Shown piece after piece: positions 21,709 to 28,624 of a stretch of 29,687 bases of DNA. Under the pieces are notes generated by a model. It was given only the letters and a program-made list of their open reading frames with translations, had not been told where the DNA came from and made no database searches. The position numbers and the translations under genes were made by a program. Source of the DNA: CANKBT01 sp038236005 (GTDB taxonomy: Bacteria; Actinomycetota; Actinomycetes; Mycobacteriales; SCTD01); NCBI GenBank assembly GCA_038236005.1, contig JBBSTI010000028.1, positions 1 through 29,687 on the forward strand. Direction: 5' to 3'. Position 1 is the stretch's first letter, and each line of letters starts with the position of its first letter.

Positions 21709-23831
21709 GGGGCATCTCCGAGGGCCGGGGCCGCGTCCTGTGAGGGCGGCGAGGAAGGACTGACGTGGTCGTCGCAGGGAGAACCTACCGAACGAAGAAC
21801 CTGCGTGAGCCGCGCCACCCCGGGCGAGGCGAGGACCTGCTCGAGCGACAGCGTCCTGCCCTGCCCGTCGGCCACCGGCAGGCGCCAGTTGGGATACTCG
21901 TCGACCGTCCCGGGCAGGTTCGGCTGACGAAGATCACCGACCGCGTCGCCGTAGGCCGCGAGCACCAGCGCCGCCGGTGAGGCCACGAGCGCGGCGTGCA
22001 TCGCCAGCGGGACGTCCCCGCCGGTCTGCTCGAGCAGACCGCGGTCACGCAGCATCGCGACGAGGGCCTCGCGCTCGGCCCGTACGCGCTCGCGCTCCTG
22101 CTCGACCGGGACCCCGAGCTGCCCCACCTCGTCGCGGACCCGGACCTGCTCCTCGGCCAGGAAGCCCGCCGCCGTGGGCAGGTCGTGCGTGGTGACGGTC
22201 GCCATCGCCGACGCGCGCCAGGTAGTCGGGTCGGTCTGTGCGCCGTCGTCGTCGGTCTCGAACCAGAGCACCGCGCTCCCCAGCACACCCGCCTGCTCGA
22301 GCGCCTCCCGCACCCGCTCCTCGACCGTCCCGAGGTCCTCGCCGACCACCACGGCCCCCGCCCGGGTGGCCTCCAGCACCAGGATGCCGAGCAGCGCCTC
22401 GGCGTCGTAGGACACGTACGTGCCCTCGGCCGCACCGGCGCCGGCCGGGACCCACCAGAGCCGGAACAGCCCCATGACGTGGTCGATCCGTAGGCCGCCG
22501 GCGTGTCGCAGCACCCCGCGGACGAGCTCCCGGAAGGGGGCGTAGCCCTGCTCGGCCAGTCGGTCCGGGCGCCAGGGCGGCAAGCCCCAGTCCTGCCCCT
22601 GCTGGTTGATCAGGTCCGGCGGCGCGCCCGTGGTCGTGCCGAGCGCGAGCGCGTCCTGCATCGCCCAGGCGTCCGCCCCGCCGGCGTCGACGCCGACCGC
22701 GAGGTCGTGGACCACCCCGACCGCCATCGGCTCGGCGACGGCAGCGACCGCGGACAGCTGCTCGTCCACCAGCAGCTGGACCCAGCACCAGAACGCCACC
22801 CGGTCCGACAGCCGGGACCGCTCGGAGGGGATGCCGACGGCGTCCGGTCGACGTAGTTCCTCGGGCCACCGCTGCCAGGGGACACCGCGCTCCTCGGCTA
22901 TCGCGCAGAACAGCGCAAACCCCTCTAGGGGCTCCCCCAGCTCGGCGCGATACACGGCCAGCGCGTCGACCCGGTGCAGCGGCCAGAGCAGCTCCAGCGC
23001 CCGGACCTTCGCGACCCAGGCAGGGTCGCGCACGACCCGTTCCGGGTCGGTCGGTGGGCGCAGGTCGGCCACCTGCTGCTGCAGGGCGGGCGGGGCCGCA
23101 GCGTGCTCGGGGACGTCCTCGACCCGCAGCCACAGCGGCGAGCGGAAGCGGCGGCTGCTCGGGCTGTAGGGCGACGGGTTGATCGGCACCACCGGCGCCT
23201 CGGCGTGCAGCGGGTTGACCAGCACCACGCCACCGCCGTCGGACGCCGTGCGCGTCACGACGGTGCGCAGGTCCGCGTAGTCGCCGACCCCCCAGGACTG
23301 CTCGCTGCGCAGGGCGTAGAGCTGGACCATCCAGCCCCACTGGCGAGGCGTGACGGCGGGCAGCGAGACCGGGGCGACCACGAGCACGCCGCTGTCACCG
23401 CCTGACCGCAGGGTGTGCCAGCCCAACGGCAGGTCCTCAGGCAGCGCGACCTCCCGGAGCACCTGGCCGTCCCGTTCACCGACCACCGGCCCGGAGACCG
23501 GCACCTCGACGGTCGAGCGGTCCTCGAGCTCGAGGCGCAGCGGTCCGTCGTCGCAGACCCGGACGCTGCCCGGACGCCCCTGCCGGACGACCGTGGCGTA
23601 CGGGACGCTGCGCAGGAACGGGGCCGCGGCGGCCGCGGCCGTCGCGGCGGCGCGCGAGGCGGTCGTGCTCGCGTCGACCCCGAGCGCCCCCAGGGCGGCC
23701 GTGACCGCGTCCTCGCCGACCACGACCGTCCGGCCACCGGCGTCCTGGTAGCGAACGGCGACCCCATGGACCTGCGCGAGGGCGACGAGGTCGTCGGCCA
23801 GACCGTCTGCGGGCACGGATGCGGTGCTCAT
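21705..23831 (-). CDS. malQ: 4-alpha-glucanotransferase (GH77 amylomaltase)
   Basis: MalQ (708 aa) transfers alpha-1,4-glucan segments between maltodextrins in glycogen and maltose metabolism. The N-terminal 150 residues are the beta-type extension seen in actinobacterial MalQ. The GH77 barrel shows GWMVQLYALRSEQSWGVGDY (166-185), LVNPLHA, PSPYSPSSRRF and GLRIDHVMGLFRLWWVP, with nucleophile Asp450. Acid/base Glu498 lies in VVVGEDLGTVEE, and THDLPTAAGF contains Asp550. All three catalytic acids are present. ATG 23831 (MSTASVPADG) was chosen by family fit; the ribosome site is weak. The C-terminal tail (SPPSQDAAPALGDAP) is unstructured. It overlaps the lipoprotein gene by 4 bp. Confidence 0.95.
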   Translation of the reverse strand: MSTASVPADGLADDLVALAQVHGVAVRYQDAGGRTVVVGEDAVTAALGALGVDASTTASRAAATAAAAAAPFLRSVPYATVVRQGRPGSVRVCDDGPLRLELEDRSTVEVPVSGPVVGERDGQVLREVALPEDLPLGWHTLRSGGDSGVLVVAPVSLPAVTPRQWGWMVQLYALRSEQSWGVGDYADLRTVVTRTASDGGGVVLVNPLHAEAPVVPINPSPYSPSSRRFRSPLWLRVEDVPEHAAAPPALQQQVADLRPPTDPERVVRDPAWVAKVRALELLWPLHRVDALAVYRAELGEPLEGFALFCAIAEERGVPWQRWPEELRRPDAVGIPSERSRLSDRVAFWCWVQLLVDEQLSAVAAVAEPMAVGVVHDLAVGVDAGGADAWAMQDALALGTTTGAPPDLINQQGQDWGLPPWRPDRLAEQGYAPFRELVRGVLRHAGGLRIDHVMGLFRLWWVPAGAGAAEGTYVSYDAEALLGILVLEATRAGAVVVGEDLGTVEERVREALEQAGVLGSAVLWFETDDDGAQTDPTTWRASAMATVTTHDLPTAAGFLAEEQVRVRDEVGQLGVPVEQERERVRAEREALVAMLRDRGLLEQTGGDVPLAMHAALVASPAALVLAAYGDAVGDLRQPNLPGTVDEYPNWRLPVADGQGRTLSLEQVLASPGVARLTQVLRSVGSPCDDHVSPSSPPSQDAAPALGDAP

Positions 23832-23888
23832 CGGTCCATGCTGCCCGACCGGGCCCCTGCCATGCAGGTCTGAGCGGTGCACGCGTGT

Positions 23889-24413
23889 CTAAGCGGGTTC
23901 CTCGAGCGCGTCCCAGACCGGCAGACCGCCCAGATAGGGGTGCCACCGCGGGTCGATCCGCCGCGCACCGATCACCCGCCACGCGGAGCCGCTCGGGGCC
24001 GCCGGGGCACGCCGCAGCCGCCAGCCCATCTCCGACACCGCCCGGTCCGCCTTGGCGTGGTTGCAGCGACCGCAGGCCGACACCACGTTGTCCCAGGTGT
24101 GCGCGCCGCCGCGGCTCTTGGGCACGACGTGGTCCAGGCTCGTCGCCGTCGCCCCGCAGTAGACGCAGCGACCGCCGTCACGGGCGAAGACCGCCTTGCG
24201 GGTGAGCGGCACGGTCGCCCGGTAGGGCACCTTGACGAACCGGGTCAGGCGCACGACCGAGGGCACCGCGACGACCGCCCGTTCGCTGTGCACCAGGACG
24301 TCGGTCTCGGCGACCGCGACCGCCTTGCTCGACAGGCACAGCACGACCGCCCGTCGCCCGGGCACCACGCACAGCGGCTCGTACGTCGCGTTCAGCACCA
24401 ACGCCTCGGCCAC
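23889..24413 (-). CDS. HNH endonuclease family protein
   Basis: A 174-residue protein from GTG 24413 (VAEALVLNATYEPLCVVPGRRA), with AAGG about eight bases upstream; ATG 24443 is an in-frame alternative but would overlap the divergent gene's start. The N-terminal half (LNATYEPLCVV... AVVLCLSSKAVAVAE... VPSVVRLTRFV) is typical of chromosomal HNH proteins of actinomycetes. The HNH core is complete: CVYC (83-86), D94-H95 in LDHVVPKSRGG, N109 and CGRCNHAKAD (C114, C117, H119). These are metal-binding and nicking residues; the biological DNA target of this conserved, non-mobile type is not known. The M. tuberculosis gene Rv2469c occupies the corresponding position near pepN and glbO. Confidence 0.9.
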   Translation of the reverse strand: MAEALVLNATYEPLCVVPGRRAVVLCLSSKAVAVAETDVLVHSERAVVAVPSVVRLTRFVKVPYRATVPLTRKAVFARDGGRCVYCGATATSLDHVVPKSRGGAHTWDNVVSACGRCNHAKADRAVSEMGWRLRRAPAAPSGSAWRVIGARRIDPRWHPYLGGLPVWDALEEPA

Positions 24414-24441
24414 CCGGTCACCCTTCCCTCTCGCACTCAGC

Positions 24442-24927
24442 ATGACCGACCGCCCCGGGATGCGCCACGTCCTTGCCCGGGTCCAGGATGCGCAGGTGCT
24501 GCTGCTGACCGTCCACGCCGCCGCGGTCTGGGTCCTGCTCGGACTCTCGACGACCGTGCAGCGGGTCGTCTACCCGGCGTTCGCTCACGTCGGTCCGACC
24601 TCCGCCTGGGCCGCCGCGCACGCCCTGCACCTACGTCGGATCAGCCAGGTCGTGGCCCTTCCCTGGCTCGTGCAGGGCGTCACCACCGCCGCGCTGCTGC
24701 TGCTCAGCCGTCCAGCCGGGGTCCCGCTGTGGCTGGTCGGGCTGACCGCCGTGCTGGCCGCGGCCACCGTCGGCCTGACGGTGCTCGGCGCGGTGCCTGC
24801 CCACGACCGGTTGGCGTCCTACGACGAGCAGACCCTTGCTCGGCTCCTGCGCGCCTCGGCCTGGCGCACCGCGGCGTGGGCCGGCGGGTCGGTCTGCGCA
24901 GCCACGATGCTCGTGCTCGCCTCCTAG
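24442..24927 (+). CDS. Four-helix integral membrane protein (DUF1772-like pattern)
   Basis: A 161-residue membrane protein with four hydrophobic helices (VLLLTVHAAAVWVLLGLS, ISQVVALPWLVQGVTTAALLLL, VPLWLVGLTAVLAAATVGLTVL and TAAWAGGSVCAATMLVL). The spacing W-x-x-x-G-L-S-T-T-V-Q-x-x-x-Y-P-x-F...H-x-x-H-x-x-R-I-S-x-V-V resembles small DUF1772-type membrane proteins; function unknown. The conserved His and Arg residues could bind a cofactor, but nothing proves it. ATG 24442 was chosen; ATG 24460 is possible. It is divergent from the HNH gene by 28 bp. Its stop codon TAG (24925-24927) doubles as the first half of the next gene's -10 hexamer. Confidence 0.8.
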   Translation: MTDRPGMRHVLARVQDAQVLLLTVHAAAVWVLLGLSTTVQRVVYPAFAHVGPTSAWAAAHALHLRRISQVVALPWLVQGVTTAALLLLSRPAGVPLWLVGLTAVLAAATVGLTVLGAVPAHDRLASYDEQTLARLLRASAWRTAAWAGGSVCAATMLVLAS

Positions 24928-24930
24928 TCT
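24925..24930 (+). promoter_or_regulatory. -10 element of a leaderless promoter for the prolyl oligopeptidase gene
   Basis: TAGTCT followed by exactly seven bases and GTG 24938 is a canonical actinobacterial leaderless arrangement. The first three bases are the stop codon of the preceding gene. Confidence 0.55.
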
Positions 24931-24937
24931 GGGCCGC

Positions 24938-26929
24938 GTGGACTTCCCGACCGCCGAACGCACCGACCTCGTCGAGGAGCTGTGCGGGCACCAGGTCGCG
25001 GACCCCTACCGGTGGCTGGAGGACGTCCAGGACGACAGGACCACGACCTGGCGTACGGCCCAGCGGGCCCTGACCGAGCAGCACCTGACGGCACTGCCGG
25101 GGCGTGAAGGGTTGCGCTCCCGGTTGGCGGACCTGCTCGCCGCCGGCGCCGTCGGCGTGCCGGTCTGGCGTGCTGGCCGTCCGTTCTGGAGCCGCCGCTC
25201 GCCCGGTCAGGAGCACGCCGTGCTCCTCACCCGCGACGACGACGGCCCCGAGCGGGTGCTGCTGGACCCGACCGCGGTCGACCCGACGGGCGCGACGACG
25301 CTGGACGCCTGGGCTCCCAGCAAGGAGGGCGACCGGCTGGCTCACCAGCTGTCGACCGGGGGTGACGAGGAATCGGTCCTGCGGATCGTCGACGTCGCGA
25401 CCGGCGAGCTGCTGGACGGGCCGATCGACCGTTGCCGCTACTCCCCGATCGCCTGGGAGCCGGGCGGGCAGTCGCTGTTCTACGTACGCCGTGAGCCCGG
25501 TCCCGACCAGCTGCACCGTCGCGTACGCCGGCACGTGGTCGGGACCGACCCGGCGACCGACGTGACCGTCTGGGGCGAGGGGCTGGACCCGACGAGCTAC
25601 TACGGGTGCTCGGTGTCGGCCGACGGCCGGTGGCTGCTGGTCACTGCCAGCGCCGGCACCGCTCCCCGAGACGACGTCTGGCTGTTCGACCTCGTGGTCG
25701 GAGGCCCGCCGCAGGAGGTCCAGGTCGGGGTCGACGCCCGCTGCAGCCCCTGGGTCGCCCACGACGGCCGGCTCTGGCTGCTCACCGACGCCGGCGCCCC
25801 GCGCGGTCGGCTCTGCGTCGCCGACCCGGAGCGACCTCGCGACTGGACCACGGTCGTGCCCGAGGACCCCGAGTCGGTGCTGGAGGATGCGCTCCTGCTG
25901 GCCGACGGTGACCTGGTCCTGCTGCGCAGCCGGCACGCGATCAGCGAGCTGTCCGTCCTGCGGGACGGTGCTGAGACTGCTCTGGACCTGCCCGGGCTCG
26001 GCACGGTCACCGGGCTTTCCGGCCTGCCCGAGGGCGGCACACAGGCCTGGTACGGCTGGACCGACACGGTCTCCCCGCCCCGCGTCCACACCCTCGACGG
26101 GGCGGTGTGGGCGGAGCCGCCAGGCCAGGTGACGCCCCCGCAGGTGCACGCGTCGTTGCTGACGGTGACGTCGGCCGACGGGACGGTCGTACGCCTGCAG
26201 GTGCTCTCCCCGACCGCCGCGCCCGACGGCCGTCCGACGGTGCTCTACGGCTACGGCGGCTTCGGGGTGTCGCTCACCCCGGCCTACACCGCGAGCGCGC
26301 TGGCCTGGGTGGCGGCCGGTGGGGTCTGGGCGGTCGCCAACCTGCGCGGCGGCTCGGAGGAGGGCGAGGCCTGGCACCGGGCGGGCATGCGCGAGCACAA
26401 GCAGAACGTGTTCGACGACTTCGCCGCCTGCGCCGACCACCTGGTGGCCGAGGGCTGGACCACCCCGGAGCAGCTCGGGATCTACGGCGGCAGCAACGGC
26501 GGGCTGCTGGTCGGCGCGGCGCTCACCCAGCGACCGCAGGCCCAGGCCGCCGTGGTCTGCTCCGCCCCGCTGCTGGACATGGTCCGCTACGAGCGCTTCG
26601 GTCTCGGGGTCACCTGGAACGACGAGTACGGCACCGCTTCGGACCCGACCGAGCTGGGATGGCTGCTCGGCTACTCGCCCTATCATCACGTCCGCGCAAA
26701 CCCCTACCCGGCGGTCCTGCTCACCGTGTTCGACGGGGACAGCCGGGTCGACCCGCTGCACGCCCGCAAGCTGTGCGCGGCGCTCCAGCACGACACCACC
26801 TCGGGCGCCCCGGTGCTGCTGCGCGACGAGACCGGCGTCGGGCACGGGGCACGGTCGGTCAGCCGTACGGTCGGGCTCTCGGTCGACGTGCTGGCCTTTC
26901 TCGCCCATCACACCGGGCTGGCCCTGTGA
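24938..26929 (+). CDS. Prolyl oligopeptidase family serine peptidase (S9A)
   Basis: A 663-residue cytosolic peptidase expected to cleave short proline-containing peptides. The N-terminus has VADPYRWLEDVQD (20-32), then a seven-bladed beta-propeller (about 70-400) that restricts entry to small peptides. The alpha/beta hydrolase domain has GYGGFGVSLTP, ANLRGGSEEGEAWHRAG, nucleophile Ser519 in YGGSNGGLL, Asp601 in FDGDSRVDPLHARK, and His636 in GVGHGA. There is no signal peptide. Start GTG 24938 lacks a ribosome site but has TAGTCT seven bases upstream. The stop overlaps the MscS start in a GTGA, so the three genes to glbO form a coupled unit. It could share peptide-turnover work with PepN. Confidence 0.93.
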   Translation: MDFPTAERTDLVEELCGHQVADPYRWLEDVQDDRTTTWRTAQRALTEQHLTALPGREGLRSRLADLLAAGAVGVPVWRAGRPFWSRRSPGQEHAVLLTRDDDGPERVLLDPTAVDPTGATTLDAWAPSKEGDRLAHQLSTGGDEESVLRIVDVATGELLDGPIDRCRYSPIAWEPGGQSLFYVRREPGPDQLHRRVRRHVVGTDPATDVTVWGEGLDPTSYYGCSVSADGRWLLVTASAGTAPRDDVWLFDLVVGGPPQEVQVGVDARCSPWVAHDGRLWLLTDAGAPRGRLCVADPERPRDWTTVVPEDPESVLEDALLLADGDLVLLRSRHAISELSVLRDGAETALDLPGLGTVTGLSGLPEGGTQAWYGWTDTVSPPRVHTLDGAVWAEPPGQVTPPQVHASLLTVTSADGTVVRLQVLSPTAAPDGRPTVLYGYGGFGVSLTPAYTASALAWVAAGGVWAVANLRGGSEEGEAWHRAGMREHKQNVFDDFAACADHLVAEGWTTPEQLGIYGGSNGGLLVGAALTQRPQAQAAVVCSAPLLDMVRYERFGLGVTWNDEYGTASDPTELGWLLGYSPYHHVRANPYPAVLLTVFDGDSRVDPLHARKLCAALQHDTTSGAPVLLRDETGVGHGARSVSRTVGLSVDVLAFLAHHTGLAL

Positions 26930-27870
26930 GCCTGCAGGAGGGTGGCCGACACCTCGCGGACTTCCTCGACAGCAGCGGCGGCGACGCGATCGTCACGGTC
27001 GTCCGGATCGCGGCGATCGTGCTTGTTGCGGTGCTTGCCAGGCTGATTGTCCACCGGCTGATCGGTCGCACCGTCAAGGGCATCCTGGCCGGCCACAAGC
27101 CGTCGAACGTGCGGAGGCCGGCCGAGACGGCCGACGCCCCGCTGCTCACCGAGCGTCGACGGCAGCGCGCGACCACGATCGGTTCGGTGCTGCGCAGCGG
27201 CGCCTCGGTCGTCATCCTCACGGTCGCGTTCACCACGGTCCTGTCCGAGCTCGGCGTCGACCTCGGGCCCGTGCTTGCGTCGGCCGGGATCGTCGGCGTC
27301 GCGGTGGGCTTCGGGGCGCAGAACCTCGTCAAGGACTTCCTGAACGGGATCTTCATGCTGCTGGAGGACCAGTACGGCGTCGGCGACGCGATCGACGCCG
27401 GCCCGGCCAGCGGGATCGTCGAGGCGGTCGCGCTGCGCACCACCCGGCTGCGCAGCGTGGACGGCACGGTCTGGCACATCCGCAACGGCGAGATCACCCG
27501 GATCGGCAACCAGAGCCAGGGCTGGTCCCGCGCGCTGCTGGACGTCTCGGTGGCCTACGACACCGACGTCGAGACCGCCCGCCGGGTCATCAAGAGCGTC
27601 GCCGACCAGGTCTGGCACGACGAGACGTTCGGACCGTTCGTCATGGAGGAGCCCGAGGTCTGGGGGGTCGAACGGCTCAGCGACCACTCGATCGACATCC
27701 GGCTCGTGGTCAAGACCCTTCCGCTGGAGCAGTGGAAGGTCGCCCGGGAGCTGCGCGAGCGTCTCAAGGCCGCCTTCGACGAGGCCGGCATCGAGATCCC
27801 GTTCCCGCAGCACGCGCTCTGGCTGCGCAGCACCCCAGGCAGCGACCCGGTCCCGGTGCAGGACGCATGA
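26926..27870 (+). CDS. Small-conductance mechanosensitive channel (MscS family)
   Basis: A 314-residue channel that opens on membrane tension to release solutes after osmotic downshock. Helices: TM1 about 20-45 (AIVTVVRIAAIVLVAVLARLIVHRLI), TM2 about 90-108, and pore-lining TM3 about 116-145 with the Gly/Ala-rich VLASAGIVGVAVGFGAQNLVKD and hinge FLNGIFML. The beta domain follows (EDQYGVGDAI... TTRLRSVDGTVWHIRNGEITRIGNQSQGWSRALLDVSVAY) and then the alpha/beta C-terminal domain. A charged loop between TM1 and TM2 (RRPAETADAPLLTERRRQR) is cytoplasmic. GTG 26926 overlaps the preceding stop by 4 bp, and its own stop is in an ATGA with glbO. This gives strict translational coupling on both sides. 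Confidence 0.93.
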   Translation: MSLQEGGRHLADFLDSSGGDAIVTVVRIAAIVLVAVLARLIVHRLIGRTVKGILAGHKPSNVRRPAETADAPLLTERRRQRATTIGSVLRSGASVVILTVAFTTVLSELGVDLGPVLASAGIVGVAVGFGAQNLVKDFLNGIFMLLEDQYGVGDAIDAGPASGIVEAVALRTTRLRSVDGTVWHIRNGEITRIGNQSQGWSRALLDVSVAYDTDVETARRVIKSVADQVWHDETFGPFVMEEPEVWGVERLSDHSIDIRLVVKTLPLEQWKVARELRERLKAAFDEAGIEIPFPQHALWLRSTPGSDPVPVQDA

Positions 27871-28238
27871 GCCTGTACGAGCGGGTCGGCGGACGCCCGA
27901 CCTTCGACCAGCTGGTGGGCGAGTTCTACGCCGGTGTGGCGGTGGACCCGGTGCTGCGCCCGCTGTACGAGGAGCAGGACCTCGGTCCGGCCCAGGAACG
28001 GCTCACCCTGTTCCTCGTCCAGTACTGGGGCGGCCCGACGACCTACTCCGACCAGCGCGGCCACCCTCGGCTGCGGATGCGCCACGTCACCTGGCAGATC
28101 GGCGAGCGCGAGCGCGACGCCTGGCTCGCCCTGATGCTCCCCGCGGTCACCCGGCTCGACGTCGCTGACGACGACCGGGCCGCGATCTGGGACCACCTGG
28201 AACGCGCCGCGCAGTCCCTGGTCAACTCGCCGCGCTAG
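27867..28238 (+). CDS. glbO: Group II truncated haemoglobin
   Basis: A 123-residue truncated haemoglobin O, a haem protein binding O2 and possibly detoxifying peroxide or NO. All group II haem-pocket residues are present by motif: TyrB10 (Tyr21, GEFYAGV), TyrCD1 (Tyr34, RPLYEEQDL), proximal HisF8 (His73, RMRHVTW) and TrpG8 (Trp86, RDAWLALM). The YWGGPTTYSDQRGHPRLRMRH segment is diagnostic. Each residue is two positions before its M. tuberculosis GlbO counterpart. ATG 27867 overlaps the MscS stop (ATGA). The stop codon shares CTAG (28235-28238) with the opposing VanZ-like gene. Confidence 0.96.
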   Translation: MSLYERVGGRPTFDQLVGEFYAGVAVDPVLRPLYEEQDLGPAQERLTLFLVQYWGGPTTYSDQRGHPRLRMRHVTWQIGERERDAWLALMLPAVTRLDVADDDRAAIWDHLERAAQSLVNSPR

Positions 28239-28624
28239 TCGCGCAGCAGTCGCCTGGTCCGTCGCCCCGCCAGCCACCAGCCGAGGGTGACGCCGACCAG
28301 GTCGGCCACGACGTCCCACGGATCGCCGGAACGGTTCGGCAGCACCGACGCCTGGATCAGCTCGGACACCGGGGCATACCCGACGACGAGCCAGAGCGGC
28401 ACGCCGACCCGGAGGCCGGTCACGGCGAGGCCTGCGAACAGGGCCGCGTGCACGATCTTGTCGGCACCGCCGAACGTGGCCGGTCCGGCCTGGACCGGCC
28501 AGAACAGCACGTAGAGGCTGAGCAGGACGACCGCGCCGAAGACCAGCCGCGACCGCCTGCCCGATGCTCCTGCGTCCGGGGCTCGCGGGCCAGATGCTCG
28601 CGGGCCCGCCCCTCGCGCGCTCAG
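28235..28624 (-). CDS. VanZ-like membrane protein with apparent CTG start
   Basis: A protein of about 129 aa with helices LVFGAVVLLSLYVLFWP, VHAALFAGLAVTGL, LWLVVGYAPVSELIQ and VVADLVGVTLGWWLAG, plus the VanZ-like motif GADKIVHAALF and the late GDPWDVVADLVG. Function is unknown; such small VanZ-like proteins are common and unrelated to resistance as such. Between ettA and the first helix the frame has no ATG, GTG or TTG. The only plausible start is CTG 28624, inside a CTGA overlapping the ettA stop (28621-28623), suggesting reinitiation after ettA. A later GTG (YVLFWP) would cut into the first helix. The leading 25 residues are Arg/Gly/Ala/Pro-rich and partly repetitive. Confidence 0.7.
   Translation of the reverse strand: MSARGAGPRASGPRAPDAGASGRRSRLVFGAVVLLSLYVLFWPVQAGPATFGGADKIVHAALFAGLAVTGLRVGVPLWLVVGYAPVSELIQASVLPNRSGDPWDVVADLVGVTLGWWLAGRRTRRLLRD

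Noticed and set aside
21945..21953. A further AAGATCACC as a fourth array element
   Set aside because: It lies inside malQ coding sequence, without an inverse partner at 18 bp and off the 62-bp phase.
24704..26911. A 735-codon minus-strand frame opposite the prolyl oligopeptidase gene
   Set aside because: It is a shadow of codon third-position GC in a gene with an intact Ser-Asp-His triad.
28570..28624. Direct repeat CTCGCGGGCC in the 5' part of the VanZ-like gene as a mobile or regulatory repeat
   Set aside because: Two short copies in a GC-rich, low-complexity linker are easily explained by composition.
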